Below, one piece after another: positions 33,137 to 44,884 of a stretch of 64,000 nucleotides of DNA. The notes under the pieces are model-generated. The model was not told the DNA's origin, searched no databases, and worked only from the letters and a program-made list of their open reading frames with translations. The translations under genes and the position numbers were made by a program. The stretch covers positions 248,138 through 312,137 of the forward strand of contig JADQAV010000031.1 of the NCBI GenBank assembly GCA_019775845.1, in the 5' to 3' direction. Positions within the stretch are counted from its first letter, which is position 1. Each line of letters starts with the position of its first letter. This DNA comes from Myrmaecium sp. VS I D KN 1. Lineage: Eukaryota; Ascomycota; Dothideomycetes; Valsariales; Valsariaceae.

Positions 33137-35286
33137 ATGTCGTGGCGCAATCAGTCCGGAATCACCGGGTCGAACAACATCCCCCTCGGCACGCGCCGCA
33201 GGTTTGGTGGTGAGGCTGCGCCTTCGAACAATGGCAATGGCGACGCCTACAATCCGTCAGAGCCGGCGAGTGGTCTTTCGGACATGAGCACCAAGCGTGG
33301 ACGCAGTCCTGTACAAGGTTCGTCGCCCTTTGGCCTTCAACAATTTCCTTGACTGACACATCAGTAGCAGAAGACGGTCCTAGGCGCCGCAAAAAGCGGA
33401 ATCGATGGGGAGATGCGCAAGAGAACAAGGCTGCCGGCCTTATGGGCCTGCCTACCGCCATCTTGGCGAACATGACCAGCGAGCAACTCGAGGCCTATAC
33501 ACTTCACCTTCGCATACAAGAAATCAGTGAGAAGCTTAGGATCAATGATGTCGTCCCGGCGGATGGGGACCGGTATGTAGAGTGCCCTGCTGCTCCAGGA
33601 CGAGATACTGATACCAAGTCCAGATCACCCTCCCCTCCCCCCCAGTACGACAACTTCGGTCGCAGGACAAACACCAGGGAAACACGCTATCGCCGACGTC
33701 TTGAGGATGAGCGCCACAAGCTCATCGAGAAGGCGATCAAAGTCATCCCTAACTACCACCCCCCGTCTGACTACAGGCGCCCAACCAAGACCCAAGAGAA
33801 GGTCTACGTGCCTGTTAATGATTACCCAGAAATCAACTTCAGTATGATTGCTAACCCTCGATCTCTAACTTCTAACCTCTGCACAAACCTCTCCTTTCTG
33901 AAGATGTTGCTTGTAGCGCTCGTGTGGAGCGACTGCATAGCTCTATCACTAACTCAGACTTCCTTCGCGCTTCCTTCGATCGTTTTCAATCTTATGAATA
34001 CTAACACATAGGTTTCCCTCTCACTAACAGTTGGACTTCTAATCGGACCTCGTGGCAACACCTTGAAGAAAATGGAATCCGAGTCTGGTGCTAAGATCGC
34101 TATCCGTGGAAAAGGCTCCGTCAAGGAAGGAAAGGGCCGCTCGGACGCCGCTCACACTAGCAACCAAGAGGAAGACCTTCATTGTCTGATCATGGCGGAC
34201 ACGGAGGAGAAAGTGAACAAGGCTAAGAAGCTTATTCACAATGTCATCGAAACGGTATGTGAACCCCTAATGAAGCTAAGATCGCTACTCACGTTGATTA
34301 TACAGGCTGCATCGATTCCCGAAGGGCAAAACGAGCTGAAGCGCAACCAGTTGCGTGAACTTGCGGCACTCAACGGTACTCTACGCGACGACGAAAACCA
34401 GGCTTGTCAGAACTGCGGTCAGATCGGGCATCGCAAGTACGACTGTCCGGAACAACGGAATTTCACAGCCAACATCATCTGCCGTGTTTGTGGTAACGCA
34501 GGTCACATGGCTCGCGATTGTCCTGATCGTCAGCGTGGAGCTAGCTGGCGCAATGATGACCGCGGTCGCGGTCCTGCTGGCCGGATTGGTCAGGGCGATG
34601 CCGTGGATCGCGAGTATGAATCGCTCATGCAGGAACTTGGTGGAGGCGGCGCGATCACTGGTGGAGCTGGCGGGCCGCAAATGCGTCTTGAGGGTGGTCC
34701 GGGTCGGTACGATGCCAACGGTGGCGAAGGTTACGAGCAACGCGATGCGAAGCCGTGGCAGCGTGGTCCGCCCAGCGGCGCCGCACCATGGCAACAGCGA
34801 GGCCACCGGGATGATCGGGATGGTGGTTCACATGCGCCCCCACCATGGGCGAGTGGCCGCAATGGCGGCGACAGCTATGGGTACGGTCATAGTGCTGGTG
34901 GCTACGGCGCTCCTCCTCCACCAGCCGGCGGGCCTGCACCTTGGCAACAGTCCAGCGCGCCTCCGCCTCCTCCTCCGGGTGGCTCGTACGGCGCCTACGG
35001 TGCATACCCAGCTCCTGGCTATGACGTCCCCGGATACGGTGCTCCTGGGGCTCCCGGGGCTCCCGGTGTCGCTGCACCCCCGCCTCCGGGCCTCGGTCCG
35101 CTCTTCGGAAACTATGCCGGAAGCCCGCCGCCTCCGCCTCCGCCGGGTGGTGTCCCTCCGCCGCCGCCCGCTGACGTTCCCCCGCCGGTAAGTTTCGTGA
35201 CAATAACGCCGTTGAAGAGACACAGACTAACGTTACCCCCCTAGCCCCCGAGCGACCAGCCTCCGCCGCCGCCTCCTGGAGCTTGA
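33137..35286 (+). CDS. MSL5: Branchpoint-bridging protein (BBP / splicing factor 1)
   Basis: A nuclear pre-mRNA splicing factor that binds the intron branch site in the commitment complex and contacts U2AF65 and Prp40. Five exons, 33137..33317, 33368..33841, 34031..34254, 34306..35187 and 35245..35286, give 600 residues. It begins MSWRNQSGITGSNNIPLGTR, followed by the U2AF-ligand-like KKRNRWGD. Next come the SF1 helix-hairpin domain (ANMTSEQLEAYTLHLRIQEI) and the KH-QUA2 domain with FIGLLIGPRGNTLKKMESES. Two CCHC zinc knuckles follow (CQNCGQIGHRKYDC and CRVCGNAGHMARDC), then a Gly/Pro-rich tail with PPPPPPG repeats. Intron 3 (33842..34030, 189 nt) is much longer than the others (50, 51 and 57 nt) and contains a perfect TACTAAC. 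Retaining it would stop translation before the KH domain. Confidence 0.95.
33999..34005 (+). promoter_or_regulatory. Perfect TACTAAC branch site inside MSL5 intron 3
   Basis: The heptamer matches the yeast-type optimal branch sequence, the target of the protein this gene encodes. It is followed by an AG at 34010-34011 (cacatag) and, 19 nt later, by the in-frame acceptor at 34030 (actaacag). Confidence 0.6.
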
Positions 35287-35965
35287 AGGGTCGAGCTTCA
35301 ACACACCACTTTGCATAAGCCATCTCTTGGTGACATCTCATTGCGGGAATAAGTAGGTCTAAGTTTTATTTCTTATGTTTCATCTCGTTTCCTTCGCTTG
35401 TCCTTATGTAAACTAGTTGACTGCGAATCCATTCGATCATTTGGCTTTGCTGTCCTCGTCTACGCACACCTTTCGCATTTTATCGGATGCCTTCCCTTCC
35501 GCTACTTGTTACTCCATGCCTATCCTCGCGTTACGTAGGCCTCATGTCTTCAGGTCTACTGCACCAGGTGGCGATTGGGAACGGTGGGCGATGGAAGTTA
35601 TGATTGTGTATACTCTAGTACACGATGTCGCTCATCAAGTATATAATGTGGCTATGGTCTGCGCCACGCCCACGAATGGTCTATGAAGCTTGCGATACAG
35701 TGATTTTATTGTCATTCCCCCTTGAGCTATAATGTACCCCTTATAGACCATATTCGACTGGCTATTTGCACCAGGACTGGCCTAGTACATGACAATACAC
35801 CCAGCCCTCTCCATACAAGCAGCATTCGCGAGTCTTCCTGGTGACATGTGGGAAAGCGACGGGTACAAAAAACAGGAAAAAAAACCGAAGGGCACGCAAC
35901 GACTTCGTGATCATCGCGTTCAAGTCCGAGGTTGGTTGGGTACGGGTGTCGCGCCTGCTCCGCGG
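35287..35965. other. Convergent 3' regions of MSL5 and SEC39
   Basis: A 679 bp tail-to-tail gap. An 89-codon open frame (35417..35686, plus) has no coding character. No gene seen. Confidence 0.6.
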
Positions 35966-38953
35966 TTAGTATGCACGCATGCGGATCAAGACTGTAAGGA
36001 CACCGGAAAATGCCAGCGCCCCTATCAATGCAAGATAGGAAGAAAACTCACCTAAAACCCAACCGATACCCGACGCCAACCCCCCCGTAACCGCACTCGC
36101 CACAAGATCGCGTTTCCGCGGTCTTCCCTCATGGTCATGCACAGAATCCAAGTGCTCATCATGACCATCAGCACCAGAGCGCGTGCGCGCATGACCAGGC
36201 TCAGCGCCGATGTGCGTCGCTTCGCCGCGGAGCGGGAATGCAGACCGACTGAACGCGGCGGCGGCGCCGCGGGCGACGTCGAAGAGGCCCATGGGGGTTT
36301 CCTCCATGGCGCCGCGGGCGGGCGCGCGGCGCGGCTGCTGCGGGCGCAGGACCGGTTCGATTTCGCCGGGCATGCGGCGGTCCAGGTGTGCGTCGAAGCG
36401 GTCTTCTTCTGCCTGTTCGTGGGCGAGCATGGTGTTGAGCTCGTGCTCGCAGTCTTGCCAGACGGCTAGGATCTCTGGGAGCGCTTCGGGCGGGGCTAGG
36501 AGGAGGGCTTGGGAGAGGAGCTCCATGCGTTGTTCTAGGCGACGGAGGGCTTTGACGTCGGTGGAGCTGGTGTGCGTTTTGGACGATGCTGAAGAGGTGC
36601 CGTGTCGGCCGGCTGAGAATGCAGCGCGCCACAGGACGTCGTCGCTGGTGCCCGGAGCAGTAGAGGAGTGCTCTTGATGGTGTCCTGGTAGGGATGACGG
36701 ATGAAGGCGGTTGACAACATAAGAATACGCCGTCTCGAAGTCATCTTCGTTGAGCGCAGCCTCGATAGCCATGCCTATCACACGTCGCTCAGCGGCATCC
36801 TTCCGTTGATCCAGATCACTAGGCGGTATTTCCACAATGGGTTCATCTTCAAGGCGCTTGTTCAGTTCAACAGCTCCAGCAACAACAAGATTCCGTCCTA
36901 CTCCGATCAGATCATCAAGGTGGGCGTAACTCCCCGGGTTCTGATCCAGGACTCTCTTGAGCAGGCTGATCGGGTCCGTACTGACACGGATGTTGACCGG
37001 CTGAAAGGGTACGCCGTGCTGGAGCTTCAGGGAGTAGAATGAGAGCGAGTGCGTTGCTGCCAGCAGGGCTTTGCATTGGACGAAGGACGGAGACGAACCG
37101 AAGTATGGCTCAAAAGCAGTCAGTCTATATGAAATGTTAGTCGGCTGCAGTTCAGCAAGGACTCGGAACAGCTAACATATCGGAGGCCTTCTTCATCCCG
37201 CCTCGTGTCTTATTACCGTTGCTAGCATTGTCGTAATTATGTAATATAGCGGATAAGACGACCTTTTCTGCATCATGCTTAGACAATCTTTGGCGTTCCG
37301 GGGAGTTCTTGAAGAGAATATCAATGGCAAGGGAATAGCCTGCAAAGTAACGTTACTAAGAGCCCATATACGAATCCTAGTTCGATCAAGCTCAGACTTA
37401 CATCCGCTTGCTATGAAGGCTTTAGCGATCTCAGTCGCGAGTTGCGATCTTCCGATCTTGCCCAGGACGCCAGGCCCTTGCTCAGCGAGGTCATCGTCGC
37501 TATCCATTCCCCAATTCCATAACCAGAGGAGTCTGCGCTGAACCAGGGCCCACTGAAGCTCATCCATTTTGGGACCGTGAACCAAGCCATGTAGCACCTT
37601 CTGGACCAGTTGCAACTGCTCTTCCTCGTCGCTCTGGAACCGCAGCTTTGCTGCGCTTGCCACAGAGATAGGATGGTGTAGGCTTGAGAGTAGATACGTA
37701 GAATACACAAACCTCTGCAAAAGGGAGAATGTCTCCAATTTGGGGGTGGTCAAAGGGTGCCCTGCCTGCAGGAGTGCCTCGGGTCGCAAGACGGCGGTCG
37801 AGGTCCCCTGTAACACAGAGGAATGAGAATCGATCCTCGGCAGTAGTTCAATGCTCGTTGCTAGGTCTGGCGGAGGCTCGAAGTCCAGCAAATCCGCGAG
37901 TCGAACCAGGATCGAATGCGCGTTCTCCACAGCAGCTGCGCTATTGTCATTAACCGCATATATTGAAGCAAACGCAGCTTGCGCGTATCGCTGTTTCAAC
38001 TTCTCCTGCACTTCTTCTGTCAGGTGATGTCGAGCATCCGCATAGCCTCCTAAATCAACGTCTCCGGGACCGTCCCACGCTTCCACGGCCGCGGCAACCA
38101 AAGTGAAATCATTGACGGCTCGCAACACCAGCCATTTGAAGAGGGAATCCCAGTCATGCTTGGCACGGTCATCCCTAAGACTGGCCTCTGCAGAACCATC
38201 AGCCTCCAACGCTTTGGCAGACACCGAGGGGCGCCGGTCTTTCCCTTCTGTGCTATCGTGCCTGGACGATCCAGCATACGCATACATCCATGGCCCCACA
38301 ACTCCCCTGATATCTCTTCCTATATTCAAATGTCCTTCGTGCTGAGGGTAAACCAGCAGGGTATCTATGGCAACCAATCCATGCAGCTTTTCGAACGATT
38401 CGAGGGTAGGTAATGTTGTGTGATTCGGGTAGTATTCATATTGCAGGCGGAGCAAGGGGAGAACGATGGAGATGAACCACGTCTTCAGAAACTCCGATCG
38501 GTCTAGGAAAGGGACGACGAGAGACGGTACGAGATCGAGGAGGCGGGTCTGCGTGTCGATTTGGTAGGATCGGTGAATGAGGAACGCCGTCAGGAGATCG
38601 AGAGATTGGCCGGCCGGGCACGAGTGGTGAACAAGCGGGAGCAGTCGTAGTTTCTGAGCACGCCTGCTTGCCTGGGCGTTGGTGAGCTCCGACACGAATG
38701 AGAGGTCCAGCGCTGGTTCATCGCGTTGCTCGAGATACAAGCTCGTTGCGGCTTCAAGCGCATACGTGGAGTAAACAGACGGCTCGAGGGTTTCGGGGAG
38801 GTATGTGAGGAGGATTCGCAGTATCTGTTCGGGCTTGAACGCGTCTGGACGGGCGAGTGTCAGGGCCCGCAAAGAATCTATGTTGGACTCGGTGGCATAG
38901 TGGGCGGCGAGCAGTGTGCAGTGCGCGGGAGAGATCGTCGTGATTGCAGCCAT
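35966..38953 (-). CDS. SEC39: Sec39-domain protein (Dsl1 tethering complex, Golgi-to-ER transport)
   Basis: Subunit of the ER-resident Dsl1/NRZ tether that captures COPI vesicles. Exons are 37402..38953, 37177..37339 and 36052..37124, with a probable last exon 35966..35991; total about 937 residues with the fourth exon. The start at 38953 (MAAITTISPAHCTLLAAHYA) resembles other fungal Sec39 proteins better than the ATG 12 codons upstream. The Sec39 alpha-solenoid covers most of the chain. AIDILFKNSPERQRLSKHDA and GGMKKASDILTAFEPYF cross the two internal introns (62 and 52 nt) in frame. The 3' end is ambiguous. The last 60 bases before 35992 have perfect intron ends (gtgagt to cttacag) and a multiple-of-three length, so spliced and unspliced mRNAs both stay open. 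Unspliced, the protein gains a hydrophobic C-terminal segment (YLALIGALAFSGVLTVLI). Confidence 0.9.
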
Positions 38954-39279
38954 CGCGAGGTCAAGGCCGCGCCGGCATAAGGAGCGCAAGCGTTATTGAA
39001 ATGCCACCTTGCTTCTTTGAGGTGTGCGCGGCCGTTAAGGCTATAGGTAGACTGTAGCCAAATATATTCTCCTCTCCCTTCGCATGCATGTATCTTGCCT
39101 GATACGACGTCAGGTAGGACGACATGAGGTGTCGGCGTAACAACGAACTTCCGCCGACGATATGAATGCCTCAGGCAAAAGCTCCGACACAATCTGGGGT
39201 AAAGTGGGGCCTGACAAACCAAAGCGCAAGGACAGATGTGAATCTAGGATGAACTCTACAATAATGAAGACAAGAAAAT
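38954..39279. other. Short intergenic stretch between SEC39 and the CaiB/BaiF gene
   Basis: A 326 bp gap between two minus-strand genes: SEC39 promoter and the 3' region of the CoA-transferase-like gene. Nothing further seen. Confidence 0.55.
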
Positions 39280-41110
39280 CTAGCAATAGTCTAGTATCAA
39301 CATGTCCTCGTCGACTTCCCAGTCACTCCACATCGCCTTGTCAAAATCATTTGGCCTCGAGTTCCGGACGAAGCCATTCCACGTGCCTTCCACTCCGACG
39401 ACCGGCTTCACGAACTTTACCGGAGCATTGAAGCCTCGACTGAAAGCTTCATGAAAATGCCTGGGATCAAAGAGTTCCGGATGGGTCATGCGCATGGTCT
39501 TCAGCGCCCGTTTCCCTACCTCATCAACAGAGTCATGATGCCTGAGCTTGAAGAAATCGGGATCATGCACGCTCCGCAGCTGCTCCATCATATCCGTCGG
39601 ATAGGTGCCGAGCTTCAGTAGGTATATATCGTATTGGCACAGGGAGGTCGTTCCCAGATACGATCCACCGTATCGTGCTCGTTTGTAAAGCCCAATGAGA
39701 GCGGCAATGGTGCCCATGCATCCGGTACCATAATCGCTCATGGGAAAAGGAGGTACGACAGGTTCGTCCAAGCCCATGCTCTCTCCTTGCAGCCATGCAA
39801 GCCCCGTGACGCAATCAGCGATCTGTTGCCAGCCTGGTCGCGAAGCCCACTCGCCAACATGGCCGAAGCAATCCTCCGCAACGTAAATGATTCCGCGTTT
39901 GCGATGTTGAGCCAGCTCCGCTAAATGCTCAGGCCCATACCCTAAGCGTTTCAAGGATCCAGGTCGATAACCGTCCAGAACCACATCGGCCTCTTGTAGC
40001 AGCTCCTCGAAAATCCGGCGCTGCTCAGGATCTTTCAGGTCCAAATCGGCTGTGTGCTTCCCCAAATTACCGTCAACCTGGAAGAATGGCACGTCGCTTA
40101 GGCTTGGAGATGTAATCTTCAGGACCTCGGCACCATACTCCGCTAACCCCCTGCCCATGGCGGGACCTGCAATGATCCGGCAAAGTTCAAGGACCTTCAC
40201 GCCGGCCAAGATTTGCGGCTTGGGAGCTCCGTTGACTGACCCAGGTAAGGGGACGCGAGGAGAAGATGATTCCAAGGTCTCGACCCGGAACGGCGGTTCC
40301 TGCACTAGAGCTTGGCCCTATGTTCACATTAAATCGCCGGACACCTGGGAGGGTGACTTGGGAAATCGTACATGCTTGGTCTTTTTGAACTGCTCCCACT
40401 TCATCGCGGTAACTCCGGCCTGGCGTTTCTCAGCATTCATTCTTTCCAGTTCCTCGGCCGTAAATTGCTTCACATGCTCCTCGATGAGCCGAATGCACTC
40501 ATGGTAGTCCGTCATATCAGGCCTCCACCCCTCCAGGCCCACCATGTTGAGGGCTGTCGTCGCCTCCAGTGACCCATGGAGATGAAAGTACTCGCCGGGA
40601 TTCTTTGTCTCGTAGAGATTGGCAGACAGACGCCGGTATAGGTTTGACTGTGCCTGGAGCAGATCCGTATCTAAGGAAGTGAGCTTCCAGTCAGAGAATC
40701 ACCCAGAAGGAGCTACCTTTCAACAGCTTCTTGACCTCAGGATACTGCTTGTTCATGCCCCCCACAGTCACAAGGTAAGCGGAAAACAAGAAGCAGGATG
40801 CTCGCTCCAGATCAACAGTACACCTCCTCTGCGTGTCAGTCGTCCCAAACTCGAGATCAGCAATTGTGGACGCTATACCAGCTTCCACAGCCTTCAACGC
40901 CCCAGCAGCCTCCGTCTCCTTGAACGGGGTCGGGAAGTATGGCAAACCGGAGTTAACTGTGCGGAATGAAACTTTCGCGATGTTCTGGCGGCATTTCTGC
41001 GGTATCTGTTCGCCTGTCAATTCCAACAATACGTTGAGAGCCTTTCGAGTCTCATCGAGCATGGAGTAGGTTTTTGTGTTGGAGCTATGGTTGGCAGGTG
41101 TAGAATCCAT
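39280..41110 (-). CDS. CaiB/BaiF (family III) CoA-transferase-like protein
   Basis: Predicted CoA-transferase or racemase-like enzyme moving CoA between carboxylic acids. Three exons, 40717..41110, 40372..40670 and 39280..40317 (introns of 46 and 54 nt), give 576 residues. The C-terminal half carries the family III core: ILAGVKVLELCRIIAGPAMG, YGAEVLKITSP, LDLKDPEQRRIFEELLQEAD, DVVLDGYRPGSLKRLGYG and MSDYGTGCMGTIAAL, the usual position of the catalytic-region Asp. The N-terminal 230 residues resemble a degenerate second copy of the fold, as in fungal fused family members. There is no peroxisomal signal (ends LDYC) or presequence, so it is probably cytosolic. No cluster of related genes is nearby, so the substrate is unknown. 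The ATG at 41110 is preferred; an in-frame ATG at 41125 adds five residues. Confidence 0.88.
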
Positions 41111-42805
41111 CCTGGGAGCAAGCAATGAGAGGTGGGTGGATTGTGAGGCTTAAGCTATAGAAGGGTGTAAAAAGGTTCTCCTCCCAGAGCAGACCGATAT
41201 GCATAACGGCCCGCCGGTACGACTATATCCGGAAGCATCAGATGGTGGCTACAGCGGATAGACCACATCATATCATGAGTAAGCCAGAGCTCAAGCATGC
41301 GGATCAGAAGCTCGGCTGTGAGGCCAGGCCTTCGGGTACGATCCGATCAGGGTCCAAGCGGAAGCTGTCCGCGTTCCCCGCTGTCACTTAGACCTCGGGT
41401 ATGTATAATACTTGAAAAGATGATATTCGAGCAAAACGTGATAACAGAAATAAGCTCCGTTTTACTCGATACGAGCGTCTCCGGCATGGCAAGCATATAC
41501 CATACATCGGACATATACCCTACGCAATCACAGGTTGTGGCTCCGCATATCACCGGATAGTCGTTGTTCGCCGTTGGTTCAACGACTGCACTCCCCGCAT
41601 CCGATGCATTCCCATATCTTCACCTCGCAGCACACTTCACGTGTGTTGATGATGAGATGACCAGGCCGAAAGTACCTCCTGATCAGGGAAAGAGGACCGC
41701 CGAGGCTTGCCTATCATACAGGAAGCGAAAGCGAAAGGTATAGTAGGAGTCCATTCAAGCTGTTCATCTATCGGGAGTGGTGTCTTGCCAAAAGGACGTC
41801 AGCAAGCATCTCAATGGGCTCTTCAACCGACGGTCGAATCTCGAGGAAACAGTCGCCCTGGTGTATCTGCTGCATTATGCAATCCTCGCGCCCTTTTGCA
41901 TGAATCCCCACGATGGATCTCTTCCTCGAAAATAAGAGCAAAGAATGGCAAGAGGCGGTTGATTCGATGACCATGTATTTCCTTTGCCAGATCAAAGGGA
42001 TCGAATCGTCCAATCCTCGGACGGACAGGCTACTTCGCAGGGCTACGCGCCTCTATCATCGGCCGTGGGACCAGCTATACAACAGCTATTGAACTTTGCT
42101 GCGGTCGTGACGTCCGCTGCGGTGATCTCCATTCAACTGGGTGGATGTCGCCTCGGAAGGACAAGTAGCTAGCCAGCCAAAGGGCCGAGGTTGACAACGC
42201 CTTCAAAAAGAAGATGGAGAAGGCAAAAGCCCAGAAAAGAAAAATCGAGGATCTGAGGTTGACATCCGAACGCAAGAGGGGAAACGTGAGAGAACACGAC
42301 CCGATATATTATTCCATATCTCCTCTTGCGCCGCCCGCGCCGTCCCGCCTGGGTCGCTTCTCAAACACCTGAGCCAAAAGAGAAGGGACCGAGATGGGAG
42401 AAAAATAAACTGGACATTCGAAGAAAAGCAAAGTTTTGGAGAATCGTGAAGGAAACCAAATGAACGAAACAAAAAGATGTCCCCATGAACTCCCTAGCGG
42501 ATGAAACAAGCCACTCTGGCTCATTTACAGAGTGACTGGCCGTCAACGCCATTCCTTCTGCCGCCGCCGCCGCTGCTAGTCTCTTGAAACCCCTCATATT
42601 TCGGCCTGGACCGCGAATCATACCTCCCTGGTTACCTTTCCCGCACAGAGAAGGGGCTCAAAAGATCAGCTGGATCCAAGCCAGTGTCGCAACATCGCCA
42701 GTTCGCACCATGTTGCCGCGGCCTCCAAACTCCCGCAACGACTCCTCTTCAGCCCACACGACCCATTTCACACAGTTCGAACCACCAGACTCTTCCACCC
42801 CCTCT
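41111..42805. other. 1.7 kb stretch between the CaiB/BaiF gene and the single-pass membrane protein gene
   Basis: No gene model holds. A short segment at 41768-41880 (minus) has coding-like codons (MQQIHQGDCFLEIRPSVEEP) but cannot be extended with clear splice sites. The rest reads as promoter and 3' UTR. Confidence 0.5.
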
Positions 42806-43713
42806 TCATCGAGCATGCACGCCCATCTCATACACCGGCTCACCTCCTCGGCGTCGACCCTGGCCCTCGGGCATCTCATGCGTCTGCTCATCCGACAGCT
42901 CGGTCAGCAGTCCACCACCTGGCTTCTCCGCCGCCGTCGTCTGGATCAAGACGGCCGCATCCCCTTCCGGATGTGAGGAGGACGGTCGACTGCCGGCCGC
43001 CGGCACTGCCGTCGGCGGCGGTGGAGACTGAAGCAACCTCTTCTTCCACCGTCTCGACTGACGAAGCAGCATACCGAGAAGGCCAAGGATGGCAAGGGCC
43101 AGGATGCCGATGACGACGCCCATACCGATGAGCGCGCCCGTGTGGTCGTCGCCCTCATCCGGGTCAGGGCAGCGCGTGGCGCTTGCGGTGCCATTTGCAA
43201 CCCGCTCGGTCGACGCCGTCCAGAGCGTGGCGGAGACGTTGGCGGCGGAGAAGATGAAGGAGCCGCTCTTGAGCTGCTTATCCTCGTTCCAGCCGGCGAC
43301 CCAGAAGGACCACCAGCACGTGCTGGCGGCGCCGTTGTCGGCCGGGGGCGGGAAGTTGAGCGGGGCGAGGTACCATAGCGTCGGACCCATGGTTAGCCAC
43401 TCCACGCTTCCCTTGGCTTGCTGTGTTGACCAGGTTTGGTTGGTCTCTGTGAGGAAGGGGGGAGCCGCGCCTCGAGCGGTTAATTCCTTGCTTCTTCTTC
43501 TTCTTTCTGCTGGATACGGAGAGACTACTCACGTCCTGAGCACCACATCGTCAGCAGGGAGTTGTACGACATGGAATCCGTGATGTTGGTGCCCGCCGGG
43601 ACCGTCCAGGAGACGTTGACAAAGTCGTTCTGATGGAAGGTGTACCGCGGGTCCGCATCGGTGGAGTTGGCGTCCGGGTAGATGAATGTGGGCAGCACCT
43701 GGGTGGTCGTCAT
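42806..43713 (-). CDS. Single-pass plasma-membrane-type protein, Ser/Thr- and Pro-rich cytosolic tail
   Basis: Two exons, 43533..43713 and 42806..43446 (86-nt intron with a TTC-rich stretch), give 273 residues. The N-terminal 170 residues carry several N-glycosylation sequons (NST, NVS, NIT, NQT, NGT) and aromatic-rich blocks (WSTQQAKGSVEWLTMGPTLW, CWWSFWVAGW), consistent with an outside domain. One strong membrane helix follows (GALIGMGVVIGILALAILGL), then Arg/Lys (RQSRRWKKR) and a 75-residue cytosolic tail. There is no obvious cleavable signal peptide, so the protein may insert by its own helix. The architecture resembles fungal cell-surface sensor-like or wall-anchoring proteins, but I do not recognise a named family and make no functional claim. 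Confidence 0.75.
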
Positions 43714-44884
43714 GGTTGCTGCTGCTGCTGCAAGTCGTCAGGGAGGCGGTGGACCAAGGATGTCAAACCTCAGAGCGAATGTGCCGTGGGAGCTCGCAGA
43801 GCGGCGAAGACGAAGCGACGACGAAGAAGAGGTTCGTGAAGATGCATCCTCGACTCTCACGTCGAGCGAGCTGAACCGCCTTCTTAGTATCGCACGAGCA
43901 CAGCTCTTTCGGCCCCCAACCAACCCTCACGCTTGGACCCCCCCGCCTCCCCGAGGGGGGGAAGGAAGATGCAAGCTTCTCAGCTTGTCTCACCGTGGCG
44001 CGGAGGGGCCAGAGCAAATGAGGCTTCCTTATAAGCTACACAAAAGGATTCGCCACCAACGCCTAGGATGGTTAAGAGGATGGCACACGGCGTTTCGGGG
44101 GCCTCCTCCAGCCGGTTCAATGCGTCGATAGGCTTTGCAGATCGTTGGGAGGATTTCAGGCAGCTAACTGGCGGCGGCGGGTGCGGATTGTCCGAGCCCC
44201 ATCCAGCTTGTTCCAGGAACCACCAATTACCTGCCCTGTCAGAGTGGCTCGGGTCGTTCGTTTGCACCAAGCATTCCACGCTCCAACCCTTCTCTTATAT
44301 ACTTGCTCTCGCCACAGGTCTCCAACTGCATTTCCGTCGTTCCCGTCCGATATTTGATATAAGCTTTCAAAGATGCCCCGCCTTCTTTCTTTCGCTCATG
44401 TGTTCAATTTTATAAAACTCGCTCATAAATGTTGCAGCCTGAGGCTTCTCGTGTAGATCATATCCCGCAGTGGGATTTATTATAGACATTACAGGCATTG
44501 CAAACGCTGCTCCATAGCGTTTCTATCGGCCATTAGCATTCATCAAGGTGCTCGAACCCGACCGGCTTTACTTGCATAGTAAGCCGGGAGTGAGCGATGC
44601 GGATGTATGTATTTATACGTGCTGTCTTTCATCCATAGGTATAGCATGTGCTTCGGATATTCACATCGGCGAAAGAGAGTAACTAGTCGTCCAGGCACAT
44701 GATGATTCAGACAAACCCACAAAACATCCGACTCTCCGCATTCATCTCTGGTATATATATTAAAAATAATCATCCCTCCCCTTCCTCTCTCTCTATCCAC
44801 CCCCCTCCTCTCCCTCCTCCTTCTCCCCATCCTTCCCCTCCCCCTTTCCCCCTCCCCCCTTTCCCCCTCCTCCAACCATCTCAC
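43714..44884. other. Gene-free stretch ending in a long pyrimidine tract
   Basis: Promoter of the membrane protein gene and 3' region of the parvulin gene. A pyrimidine-rich tract occupies its right end. Open frames up to 149 codons lack motifs. No gene seen. Confidence 0.6.
44771..44875 (+). repeat. About 105-bp polypyrimidine tract in the parvulin 3' region
   Basis: Almost pure C/T on the plus strand, with only a few purines, immediately beyond the stop codon of the minus-strand parvulin gene. The transcript would carry the purine strand (GGA/GGGA-rich). Confidence 0.85.

Noticed and set aside
44545-44562. Sequence resembling a tRNA B-box (gctcgaacccgacc)
   Set aside because: No matching A-box or acceptor stem at the right spacing, so not a tRNA gene.
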